This document shows, piece after piece, positions 7,516-14,561 of a stretch of 14,561 nucleotides of DNA. Both the position numbers and the translations under genes were made by a program. Below the pieces are notes generated by a model. The model saw only the letters and a list, made by a program, of their open reading frames with translations. It did no database searches and had not been told where the DNA came from. Position 1 is the stretch's first letter. Every line of letters begins with the position of its first letter. Location: the NCBI GenBank assembly GCA_035628645.1, contig DASPJL010000043.1, forward strand, positions 1 through 14,561, written 5' to 3'. Source of the DNA: DASPJL01 sp035628645 (lineage in GTDB: Bacteria; Bacteroidota; Bacteroidia; Cytophagales; Cyclobacteriaceae).

Positions 7516-7649
7516 ATGAAGCAAACTTTATTAAACCTTCAAATCAATTTAATTAAATGAATAAACAACTAAGATGAATTAAGTTTTTAACAAAAATTAT
7601 GAAGAACTACATAATTAAAAACCCCAATTACTTAAAGCCTATAATATGA
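7516..7649 (+). other. Chain of micro-ORFs leading into the susC-like gene
   Basis: Four tiny ORFs precede susC. A 14-codon ORF (7516-7560, MKQTLLNLQINLIK) overlaps a 6-codon ORF (7557-7577) by ATGA. That ORF overlaps ATG-AAT-TAA (7574-7582), again by ATGA. After a 16-bp gap, a 16-codon ORF (7599-7649, MKNYIIKNPNYLKPII) overlaps the susC start at 7646 by ATGA. Such a stop/start overlap is the usual arrangement for translational coupling, so the last ORF could act as a leader that feeds ribosomes into susC. ATGA overlaps are fairly common by chance in AT-rich DNA, so function is unproven. Confidence 0.3.
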
Positions 7650-10600
7650 AAAGAAAATTTACACAATGGTCAAGTAAAGTCACCTTCGGGCTGATACTGT
7701 ATAGCCTGTGTTTTTCGGTCAATGCGCTAAGCAATGAACCGGATGCTAATAAATTAAATAAGGAGAAGTCTGTATCCATAGAGGCCACCATAACTGGTAA
7801 AGTTGTTTCTGATACCGGTGAAGAATTACCCGGTGTAAGCATTGTGGTACAAGGCACAACCATTGGTACGATAACTAATGTAAATGGTGCCTACTCTATT
7901 GAAGTTCCTGATGCCAGTGATACACTTGTGTTTTCCTTTGTAGGGTATGTTACTGAAGTGGTGGCCATCAGTAACAGATCGGAGATTAATGTTACGCTTT
8001 CTCCTGATATTACCCAGTTGTCAGAGCTAGTGGTGGTTGGTTACGGTACCCAGAAAAAAAGGGATGTAACCGGCGCGATTTCGTCTGTAGATGCAGAATC
8101 TATTGCAGAAAGACAGCCTACTAATGTTTTTGAAGCCATTCAAGGTCAGGCAGCGGGTGTACAGATTAATACGGACACACGGCCTGGCGGTGACGCTACC
8201 ATCAGGATCAGAGGTACGTCTACGATAGGTGGCGGAGTGGATCCTCTTTTCATAGTAGATGGTGTTCCGATGAGTAATATCAATACCGTGAATCCCAATG
8301 ATATTCAATCTGTTGAAATATTGAAAGATGCTGCTTCCGCTGCGATCTATGGTTCACGTTCTGCAAATGGTGTGGTTATTATTACAACCAAAAAAGGTGT
8401 GGAAGGAAAGCCGAAAATAGACGTTCGTTACAATACAATGTTTAGCACTTTGTCCTATAAACTTCCTCAGGCTACTGCCGATGACCGTCGGATCTTTGAC
8501 AGAAAAAGAACAAGCAGCAGTGATTTGCCTTCTTTAAATGCAGATTCATTAAACCCTTCCTACAATGCAGACAATGACTTACAGTCTATGTTAACCAGGA
8601 CGGCGAGAAGGCATCAGGTTGATTTTTCGGTCAGCGGCGCAAGCGATAAGCTAAATTATTATACAAGCATAGGTTATCTGGATGACGAAGGGATCATTAT
8701 AAACAGTTGGGCGAAATTGATCAGGGCCAGAATTAATATCGATTATAAAGCCTCTAAAAGATTTACATACGGTAACAGAATAAGTTTTTCTCATGAAACG
8801 GAAAACCGGATCAATGAAGGACGGGTACTGGAACAAGCCATGCAAAGGCCTCCAACCTTCCAGGTGTATTTTCCTGATGGATCATTTGCACCAACTTTAG
8901 GCGGACGTAGAAATCCTGTTGCTTTTGCCGTACTTCAAAAGAATGAGTATAAAGATTATAGTGCAAATGTCTATAATTATATATCCTTCAAAATTACTGA
9001 TGACCTGAAGTTAACCTCCGATTTTAACATCAGGGGCAGATATAATGAACATTTGTCTTTCACACCTGCATTGATAGAAGGTCCGGAGGGCGGCTATGAC
9101 AATGCCTTTGATACTTATTGGATGCAGCAAAATTATTTGAATTATGATAAGGAATTCGGCAATCACACGATCAATGCAGTACTGGGAATGAGCGCAGAAA
9201 AATGGGTAGATCGAAATATGCAGATTGAAGGTGAAAATTATGTAACTGAATCAGTGTTAACGACCAACGCCATACAGGATAAATCACTTGCTGATATCTA
9301 TAATAATGAAGTAAGACATACCTTGGCTGGTTTCTTCGGAAGATTGGGATATAATTTTAAAGGTAAATATATCTTGAATGCTACCGTTCGACGAGACGGA
9401 TCTTCCAGGTTTGGAAGCGAGAATCGTTGGGGAACTTATCCATCAGCGTCTGTTGGGTGGAGGTTTAACGATGAGTCATTCATGTCCTGGACGAATAGCT
9501 TTCTACAAGATGGAAAGTTGAGAGCCAGTTATGGTGAAACAGGAAATGAAAGAATTGATGATTATCTGGCCCTGGAGCGATATCAATTCGGTACCAACTA
9601 CTACAATGGTGTATCTGGGATTGTTCCGGTTGATGTACTTAGTAATGACGAGCTAAGCTGGGAAACAACAAAACAAATGGATATCGGAATGGACCTGACA
9701 TTCTTAAACAACCGAGTGTCTTTTGTGGCAGATTACTATAGGAAAACGACTGAAAATCTTTTATACCGTGCGCCTTTGCCTTCTGAAACAGGATACTCAG
9801 AAACTCCGGTTAACATTGGTACAATTGAAAATGAAGGATTTGAGTTTATGATAAATACATTTCCGGTCAGAAATAGCGAGATAACCTGGAATTTGTCATA
9901 CAATATGGCCTTTAATAATGACAAAGTGAAAGAACTTTATAAAGGCCTTCCAATAATAGAGGATGGCAGATGGTTTGTGGAAGAAGGAGGCCGTTTAGGA
10001 AACTTCTACGGTTGGCAAGCCCTAGGCGTTTACCAATATGATGAGTCTAACGCATGGACAGCAGATTGGAAACAACTGGATCCTGTTTTTATCGAAGGCG
10101 CTTTCACAGGTCAATATTTATTGAATGGGCAACCTTACACAGGAGACGTTCATCAACTGGAAACAGAAGGTGAAGTTTCAGGAGGGGGAGATATGATCTG
10201 GTTAAATGCCAATGGCGAGGACAACGAAATTAATGAAGAGGACAAAATAATTCTGGCCAATGCACAGCCTAAGTTTACTGCAGGCTTGTATAATCAGGTT
10301 TCTTATAAAGGATTTAGTTTGTCTTTTAATATTTATGTACAGTGGGGAAATACGATCTATAACAGAGGCCGTAGAAACCAAAGTACCTTCAACGGTACCA
10401 ACCTGACTCCGGATAAATACATCATCAGGAATGCCTGGGAAAATCCCGGAGATGTTACCAATGTGCCAAGAATTCCCGATGCCAGCAATATGGATAATAT
10501 GAGAGAACTCAATACTCTATTTCTGGAAGACGGTTCTTTTATTCGCCTGAGAAATGTAAAACTGACTTATAATTTAGATCCGTCTTTGGCAGAGAAGTTT

Positions 10601-10771
10601 AGAGTTAAGGGACTAAATGTATATGTATATGGCAACAATCTGGTAACCTGGACAAACTACTTATGGTATGATCCTGAAATTCCAATGGGTAATCCGCTGA
10701 GCATGGGACAGGACAATGGCAGGTATCCAAGAAGCAGGCAAATAGGCGCCGGTATAAATGTTAACTTCTAA
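7646..10771 (+). CDS. SusC/RagA-family TonB-dependent outer-membrane oligosaccharide transporter
   Basis: This 1041-residue protein has the usual length and order for SusC. A signal peptide (about 1-28) is followed by a carboxypeptidase-D-like regulatory domain (about 47-120, starting TITGKVVSDTGEELPGVSI) and a segment with the VVVGYGTQKKRDVTGA motif (from about 129). The plug domain ends with the SusC signature DPLFIVDGVPMSNI, then VEILKDAASAAIYGSRSANG. The remainder is a beta barrel ending in GAGINVNF with the terminal Phe typical of outer-membrane barrels. No secretin/TonB short N-terminal (STN) domain is present, so it does not look like an anti-sigma-controlled transporter, which fits control by the upstream hybrid regulator. 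Family members import oligosaccharides using TonB energy, with a SusD lid. The partner is encoded 99 bp downstream. The ATG at 7646 gives the expected signal peptide and overlaps the stop of a 16-codon ORF. The substrate cannot be read from the sequence. Confidence 0.96.
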   Translation: MKRKFTQWSSKVTFGLILYSLCFSVNALSNEPDANKLNKEKSVSIEATITGKVVSDTGEELPGVSIVVQGTTIGTITNVNGAYSIEVPDASDTLVFSFVGYVTEVVAISNRSEINVTLSPDITQLSELVVVGYGTQKKRDVTGAISSVDAESIAERQPTNVFEAIQGQAAGVQINTDTRPGGDATIRIRGTSTIGGGVDPLFIVDGVPMSNINTVNPNDIQSVEILKDAASAAIYGSRSANGVVIITTKKGVEGKPKIDVRYNTMFSTLSYKLPQATADDRRIFDRKRTSSSDLPSLNADSLNPSYNADNDLQSMLTRTARRHQVDFSVSGASDKLNYYTSIGYLDDEGIIINSWAKLIRARINIDYKASKRFTYGNRISFSHETENRINEGRVLEQAMQRPPTFQVYFPDGSFAPTLGGRRNPVAFAVLQKNEYKDYSANVYNYISFKITDDLKLTSDFNIRGRYNEHLSFTPALIEGPEGGYDNAFDTYWMQQNYLNYDKEFGNHTINAVLGMSAEKWVDRNMQIEGENYVTESVLTTNAIQDKSLADIYNNEVRHTLAGFFGRLGYNFKGKYILNATVRRDGSSRFGSENRWGTYPSASVGWRFNDESFMSWTNSFLQDGKLRASYGETGNERIDDYLALERYQFGTNYYNGVSGIVPVDVLSNDELSWETTKQMDIGMDLTFLNNRVSFVADYYRKTTENLLYRAPLPSETGYSETPVNIGTIENEGFEFMINTFPVRNSEITWNLSYNMAFNNDKVKELYKGLPIIEDGRWFVEEGGRLGNFYGWQALGVYQYDESNAWTADWKQLDPVFIEGAFTGQYLLNGQPYTGDVHQLETEGEVSGGGDMIWLNANGEDNEINEEDKIILANAQPKFTAGLYNQVSYKGFSLSFNIYVQWGNTIYNRGRRNQSTFNGTNLTPDKYIIRNAWENPGDVTNVPRIPDASNMDNMRELNTLFLEDGSFIRLRNVKLTYNLDPSLAEKFRVKGLNVYVYGNNLVTWTNYLWYDPEIPMGNPLSMGQDNGRYPRSRQIGAGINVNF

Positions 10772-10870
10772 AAATGTATAAGATGAAATAGCCATGATTA
10801 TAAATCACTCAAACGAGGATGAATATCTAGTGGCGTATTCCATCTGGCAACTAAAAATAATTATATACAG

Positions 10871-12319
10871 ATGAAAAAAATATTATATATAGGTTTAATT
10901 CCGCTTATCCTTTTAACCTCCTCATGTGAAGACTTTCTGGATGAGCAACCTGTTTCTGAGCTTTCTGCTGACAAGTTCTGGAAATCAGAAGGAGATATCA
11001 GGGCGGGTATAGCAGGAATGTATGATGGATTTCAAGGGGTGGTTAGCGGCACCCATATTGAATGGGGCGGAGCGCGTTCCGATAATTGGACTCACGGCGG
11101 TACTTCTACTGAAGCGACTGATTTTACCAATAACTCTTTACAATCCGGATTGGATGAAGTCGATTGGTCACAGTTATATACCACGATCCATAGGGCTAAC
11201 TTAGCCATTAAATACCTCCCTACAATCACTGGCGGAGACATCAGCGAAACCAATAAAAATAATTACCTGGCCCAGGCGTATGCCATGCGTGCTTATTGCT
11301 ACTTCTTAGGAGCAAAAATATGGGGAGATGTTCCGCTGATACTTCAGCCGATTTCAGACAGGGATTTCAAACCTACCCGCACGGCTGTTGATGTAGTGCT
11401 TGACAGTGTTATTGTAGACTTGGATAAAGCGCTGGAATTGGTAAATCCCGATAATGATAATGTTTTTGAGATCAATATAGGTGGAATATTGGCAATGCAA
11501 ACAGATGTTTATATGTGGCAGCACGACTACCAAAAAGCCATTGAAGCCACCGACAAACTTATTGATCTAGGTCGTTATGATTTGGCTGAAAATGCTTCGG
11601 ATTGGAAAGAAATGCTTATCGATCCGAATACTTCCAATGAACCCATCTGGGCCATTTATTGGCTTATATTAGAAGATGGCGGTAGCGGAATTGCAGACAA
11701 AATAGGATCTTCTGATCATACAAGTCCTTTTATCATTGACCCTAATCTTGTGGTTAAATGGAGCCAGCAAAAAGGGGATTATAGAAGGGGATTAACTTAT
11801 GATACACTTGCCGCACAATCTGATGACGGTGCGCAGGATACGTGGAAGTATTATCCTCTTGATCCGGTATCAAAAGAGCCAGGTCAGTCGGTACCCAAAG
11901 GAGATTTTGCGGAAATAAGGCCTTGTATATATCGTCTTGCTGATATCTTGCTGCTTCGCGCTGAAGCATTCAATCAGTTGAGTAATGAACCGGGAGCGGT
12001 AACACTTTTAAACGAGGTTAGGGTCGCAAGAGGTTTGGATGGAGTTGAGGAAGATGATTTTAATACAATAGAAGAGCTGGAAACAGCCATTCTGGATGAA
12101 CGCCAATTTGAGCTTTTTGCTGAAGGGAAAAGATGGTTCGACTTGAGAAGAACAGGACGTGTAGCAGAGGTGATGAATCCACTACTTGATAAAAGAGCCG
12201 TATCAGGAGAAACAGTTACAAAGTTTATTGAAAATGATCCGCGATTCTTATTTCCTATATTCGAAGAGGTGCTAATTGCCAATCCGAAGTTAGAACAGAA
12301 TGTGCCTTATTCAAGATAA
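10871..12319 (+). CDS. SusD/RagB-family surface glycan-binding lipoprotein
   Basis: This 482-residue protein starts with a lipoprotein signal (MKKILYIGLIPLILLTSSC) whose lipid-bearing Cys is residue 19. The next residues, EDFLDEQPVSELSADKFWKS, are the typical SusD beginning. The N-terminal half has the helical, TPR-like SusD fold with motifs such as AQAYAMRAYCYFLGAKIWGD followed by VPLI. The C-terminal RagB/SusD region (about 347-482) contains RPCIYRLADILLLRAEAFNQ, LLNEVRVARGL, ILDERQFELFAEGKRWFDLR and the closing FPIFEEVLIANPKLEQN. SusD proteins cap the SusC barrel at the cell surface and deliver glycan to it. Position directly after the transporter and standard length support a working pair. 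It is probably co-transcribed with susC and with the FAS1 lipoprotein gene 24 bp downstream. Confidence 0.96.
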   Translation: MKKILYIGLIPLILLTSSCEDFLDEQPVSELSADKFWKSEGDIRAGIAGMYDGFQGVVSGTHIEWGGARSDNWTHGGTSTEATDFTNNSLQSGLDEVDWSQLYTTIHRANLAIKYLPTITGGDISETNKNNYLAQAYAMRAYCYFLGAKIWGDVPLILQPISDRDFKPTRTAVDVVLDSVIVDLDKALELVNPDNDNVFEINIGGILAMQTDVYMWQHDYQKAIEATDKLIDLGRYDLAENASDWKEMLIDPNTSNEPIWAIYWLILEDGGSGIADKIGSSDHTSPFIIDPNLVVKWSQQKGDYRRGLTYDTLAAQSDDGAQDTWKYYPLDPVSKEPGQSVPKGDFAEIRPCIYRLADILLLRAEAFNQLSNEPGAVTLLNEVRVARGLDGVEEDDFNTIEELETAILDERQFELFAEGKRWFDLRRTGRVAEVMNPLLDKRAVSGETVTKFIENDPRFLFPIFEEVLIANPKLEQNVPYSR

Positions 12320-12343
12320 CCTTAAAATTTAAAAGACATACAT

Positions 12344-12997
12344 ATGAAATTGTTATATAAATTAAAATACTGTATCATTTTCTCTGCTGCTGTAGTATTC
12401 AGCGGCTGTGAAATTGCAGGACTGAAACTTCAGGAGGATGTGAAATATGAATATCATGTGCTGGATCCAAAAGTTAATATGACGGCACTGGAGTTTATGA
12501 ATTTGCCGCGCGAAGATACCGTTTTTGAGCTCATGCAGGAAGGTATTAAATACGCTGGACTGGAAGCGGAGTATTCCAAACCCAACAGAACGTTTTTGTT
12601 CCTAACGAATGAAGCTATCCGTGAGTATAATGATGACGGAAGTATAAATGATGATTCTTATTTTGGGTACAATGTACTGCCTGGCGGTGAAGCAGCTACT
12701 AAATGGGAAGATTATCCTGTGGAAGAAGTAAGGGATTTTTTCTTATACCACATCATTGACAGCGTTTATTCCTATGATAATTTAGGTCCTGAAAACCTTG
12801 AGGTAAATACCTTACTGGATGCCCCGGATAATAAGGCCTATTTGAAGATAATGAATGCACGTAATTCCAAGCTGAGGGTAAACGACCGACCTTTTACAAT
12901 AAAGTATGCGGAGGCCCGAAGCAGTAATATTCAAGTTACCAATGGGGTTGTTCATGCATTTGCCGACTTTGTGGTTCCAGGCACTTTAGATGAATAA
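12344..12997 (+). CDS. Single-domain fasciclin (FAS1) lipoprotein encoded with SusCD
   Basis: This 217-residue protein has a lipoprotein signal (basic start, hydrophobic core, FSGC with Cys at residue 22). It carries one FAS1-like domain at about residues 45-212. The H1-type motif is TFLFLTNEAI (83-92). The H2-type motif is DFFLYHIIDS (131-140), with the usual Tyr-His. The TLL segment lies near 156-158, and the closing signature is TNGVVHAFADFVVP (199-212). The gene starts 24 bp after the SusD stop and ends just before a strong terminator, so it is the last gene of the susCD transcript. That is where SusE/F-type surface glycan-binding lipoproteins usually sit, so a role in surface glycan binding or in stabilising the SusCD complex is plausible. 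FAS1 domains are otherwise known for adhesion and carbohydrate contact. The domain call rests on motifs read by eye; the function is inference. Confidence 0.8.
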   Translation: MKLLYKLKYCIIFSAAVVFSGCEIAGLKLQEDVKYEYHVLDPKVNMTALEFMNLPREDTVFELMQEGIKYAGLEAEYSKPNRTFLFLTNEAIREYNDDGSINDDSYFGYNVLPGGEAATKWEDYPVEEVRDFFLYHIIDSVYSYDNLGPENLEVNTLLDAPDNKAYLKIMNARNSKLRVNDRPFTIKYAEARSSNIQVTNGVVHAFADFVVPGTLDE

Positions 12998-13010
12998 TAG
13001 GGTTTCAGAA

Positions 13011-13047
13011 AAGGTTCATCTCGTATTGGAGATGAGCCTTTTTTTAT
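13011..13047 (+). terminator. Strong intrinsic terminator of the susC-susD-FAS1 operon
   Basis: AAGGTTCATCTC (13011-13022) pairs with GAGATGAGCCTT (13029-13040) over 12 bp with one G-U pair and a 6-nt loop (GTATTG). A T-run continues to about 13045 (seven Ts including the stem end), followed by further AT-rich sequence. It begins 13 bp after the FAS1 lipoprotein stop codon and separates that operon from the GH2 gene. Confidence 0.92.
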
Positions 13048-13257
13048 TTTTATCGACCCAGTTATGGTAAACAATGTGGATCAGGACTGTTCTTCCTACC
13101 TGATAACATTCGCCGACCTGCTTATTCGCCGTTGAGTTATAATTTGGCCGCTCTCATCCCGTGAAGAAGATAGCGGACGGAAAGAGAAATTCAATGATTT
13201 GATTTAGCCAGGCTCTCTGTTAAAGTGAGAAGGGAAGTTTTTAAAAATTATGATATA

Positions 13258-14561
13258 ATGATTCGATTAAAACTGAAGGTATTTGTTTTTATTTCTATTT
13301 TATTTTTAGCATATCGGCCAGCTCAGTCCCAGGATTCCCACAATATTAGATTGAATACTGGCTGGGAATTTTTGAAAAGTGATTTAGGCGGCATTTGGGA
13401 GGCAGTCAGACCCGTTGAAGAAGGAAGACCTGAAACAGTGCCTATGTGGGAACGGGTAAATTTGCCCCATAGTTTTAATGCATTCGATGCTGTAGATCCT
13501 GACGTAAACTATTATCAGGGACCTGGTTGGTACCGTACCTCAATTGAGGTGAATAATCCTTATAAACAAGGCAGAACAATATTACATTTCGAAGGCGCCG
13601 GACAAAAAACGGAGGTTTATGTATATACAACCAAAGTAGGATCACATGTAGGAGGTTATGATGAATGGTCCGTTGATATTACCGAAGCTGTAGAAGCATT
13701 TAAAAAAACGGATGCTTTTAAAACCCGGTTTAAAGGCAAAGTGCCTGTTGCAATTCGCTGCGACAATTCCAGGGATTTGGAAATGATTCCTTCCGATCTT
13801 TCGGATTTTAATGTATATGGAGGAATTTACCGCTACCTCAACTTAACTTATGTACCGGCACTTTCTATCGACAAGATTTTTGCTTATGCAGAAGTGGACA
13901 AGGAGGGTAAAGCAGGAAAATTAAGCGTGCGCACCCGGTTATACAATCCTACCAATATTAATGCTTCGGATATGGAGGTCCTTGTGCTGGATCCCAGGGG
14001 AAAAACTGTGGGGAAATTTAATGGAAAGCTGACCTCCTTTTCGGAAGATAAAATTATCTGGAGTACAACGATCAGAAAACCGCAATTATGGTCACCGTTA
14101 GCTCCATCTTTATACACAGTTGAGATAAAGCTAAAAACTTCGTTGGGAACGCACATTCAAAAAGAGAAGATCGGATTTCGTCATTTTGAATTTATAAAAA
14201 AAGGCCCTTTTCATTTAAATGGAGAACGGCTTTTATTAAGAGGCACCCATCGTCACGAAGACCATGCAGGCGTAGCCAATGCCATGACTGAGGACCAAAT
14301 GCGCGAAGAGATGATCATGATGAAAGATATGGGCGTTAATTTTATTCGCTTGGGACATTATCAGCAATCACGCATTATATTAGAGCTTTGTGATAGTTTG
14401 GGCATCCTGGTATGGGAGGAAATACCATGGTGTCGTGGTGGACTGGGAGGAGAAGTATATAAAGAACAAGCACGGCGTATGCTCACCAACATGATCGAAC
14501 AGCACTATAATCATCCATCGGTTATTATCTGGGGACTGGGCAATGAAAATGACTGGCCCGG
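13258..14561 (+). CDS. Secreted glycoside hydrolase family 2 enzyme (3' end outside window)
   Basis: The frame runs from the ATG at 13258 without a stop to the window edge; 434 residues are visible. An upstream in-frame ATG at 13249 is followed by TAA, which fixes this start. A signal peptide (about 1-23, ending PAQSQ) predicts export. The GH2 sugar-binding beta domain follows (about 28-200; WERVNLPHSFNAFD, YYQGPGWYR, YGGIYR at 187-191), then an Ig-like domain (about 205-315). A TIM barrel starts near 318 (FHLNGERLLLRGTHRHEDH, FIRLGHYQQS, LVWEEIPW). GLGNEN places the expected catalytic acid/base at Glu430; the nucleophile should lie beyond the window. GH2 members are beta-galactosidases, beta-mannosidases, beta-glucuronidases and related enzymes; the exact activity is not decided here. 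Location after SusCD suggests it degrades oligosaccharides imported by that pair. It follows a terminator and so should have its own promoter, but no strict TAnnTTTG is seen in 13048-13257; TATAATTTG at 13137-13145 is a near match. Confidence 0.93.
   Translation, partial: MIRLKLKVFVFISILFLAYRPAQSQDSHNIRLNTGWEFLKSDLGGIWEAVRPVEEGRPETVPMWERVNLPHSFNAFDAVDPDVNYYQGPGWYRTSIEVNNPYKQGRTILHFEGAGQKTEVYVYTTKVGSHVGGYDEWSVDITEAVEAFKKTDAFKTRFKGKVPVAIRCDNSRDLEMIPSDLSDFNVYGGIYRYLNLTYVPALSIDKIFAYAEVDKEGKAGKLSVRTRLYNPTNINASDMEVLVLDPRGKTVGKFNGKLTSFSEDKIIWSTTIRKPQLWSPLAPSLYTVEIKLKTSLGTHIQKEKIGFRHFEFIKKGPFHLNGERLLLRGTHRHEDHAGVANAMTEDQMREEMIMMKDMGVNFIRLGHYQQSRIILELCDSLGILVWEEIPWCRGGLGGEVYKEQARRMLTNMIEQHYNHPSVIIWGLGNENDWP

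Larger units (their letters stand above)
6799..7645. other. 847-bp intergenic/leader region between the regulator and susC-like gene
   Basis: No gene longer than about 45 codons is convincing here. The region holds AGGACT-type direct repeats beside a promoter-like element (6857-6921), a TAGCCT/AGGCTA inverted repeat (6925-6930 and 6948-6953), a candidate 28-residue membrane microprotein (7115-7201), an AGGACGTCCT palindrome (7306-7315), two overlapping unrecognised 40-43-codon ORFs (7363-7499) and a run of micro-ORFs leading into susC (7516-7649). No intrinsic terminator is visible after the regulator. The length is generous for a simple spacer and suggests a long regulated leader. Confidence 0.6.

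Noticed and set aside
10772..10870. Possible separate promoter or small RNA between susC and susD
   Set aside because: The 99-bp gap shows no terminator hairpin and no TAnnTTTG element; simple co-transcription explains it better.
11022..11204. 60-codon + strand ORF inside the susD gene in another frame
   Set aside because: It is fully inside the SusD coding frame and has no features of a real protein.
13137..13145. TATAATTTG as the GH2 promoter
   Set aside because: It has one base too many for TAnnTTTG and no -33 partner at the right distance, so I do not list it as a feature.

Overview
The window looks like a piece of a Bacteroidota chromosome, probably from the order Cytophagales or a close relative. 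The evidence is a type IX secretion (T9SS) C-terminal sorting domain, a hybrid two-component regulator with a Reg_prop sensor and an AraC-type output, a SusC/SusD pair, AT-rich intergenic DNA with little Shine-Dalgarno sequence, and a Bacteroidota-style -7 element (TAnnTTTG) ahead of the regulator. The order-level placement is inference. All protein-coding genes read on the + strand. The only clear minus-strand gene is a broken universal stress protein.

Layout. (1) 1-1743 is the 3' part of a large secreted alpha-glucan enzyme or binding protein: the tail of a probable alpha-amylase C-terminal beta domain, two chitobiase-C/FN3-like linkers, three CBM26-like starch-binding modules and a T9SS sorting domain. 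(2) 1744-2598 is a long non-coding gap. It holds a stable hairpin, a decayed universal stress protein gene (minus strand) and a dense cluster of perfect palindromes upstream of that relic. (3) 2599-6798 is a 1399-residue one-protein sensor/kinase/receiver/AraC regulator. (4) 6799-7645 is an unusual 850-bp leader region with AGGACT direct repeats spaced 20 bp apart next to a promoter-like element, a candidate 28-residue membrane microprotein, and a series of tiny ORFs, the last overlapping the next gene by ATGA. (5) 7646-12997 is a co-directional cluster of a SusC-type TonB-dependent transporter, a SusD-type lipoprotein and a one-domain fasciclin (FAS1) lipoprotein, closed by a strong intrinsic terminator at 13011-13047. 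(6) From 13258 to the window edge is the 5' part of a secreted glycoside hydrolase family 2 (GH2) enzyme.

How the parts fit: regions 3-6 form the core of a polysaccharide utilization locus. The regulator senses a breakdown product in the periplasm and should activate the SusCD genes. SusD and probably the FAS1 lipoprotein hold glycan at the cell surface, SusC imports oligosaccharides, and the GH2 enzyme cuts them. The upstream CBM26 protein points to starch or another alpha-glucan, whereas GH2 enzymes act mostly on beta-linked sugars. The two ends may therefore belong to different loci, and the substrate of the SusCD system cannot be named from this window.

The core is an ordinary utilization locus, and no wholly new system is evident. 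The parts most worth a second look are the susC leader (direct repeats, microprotein, chained micro-ORFs), the palindrome cluster at 2217-2277, and the FAS1 lipoprotein in the usual SusE/F position.
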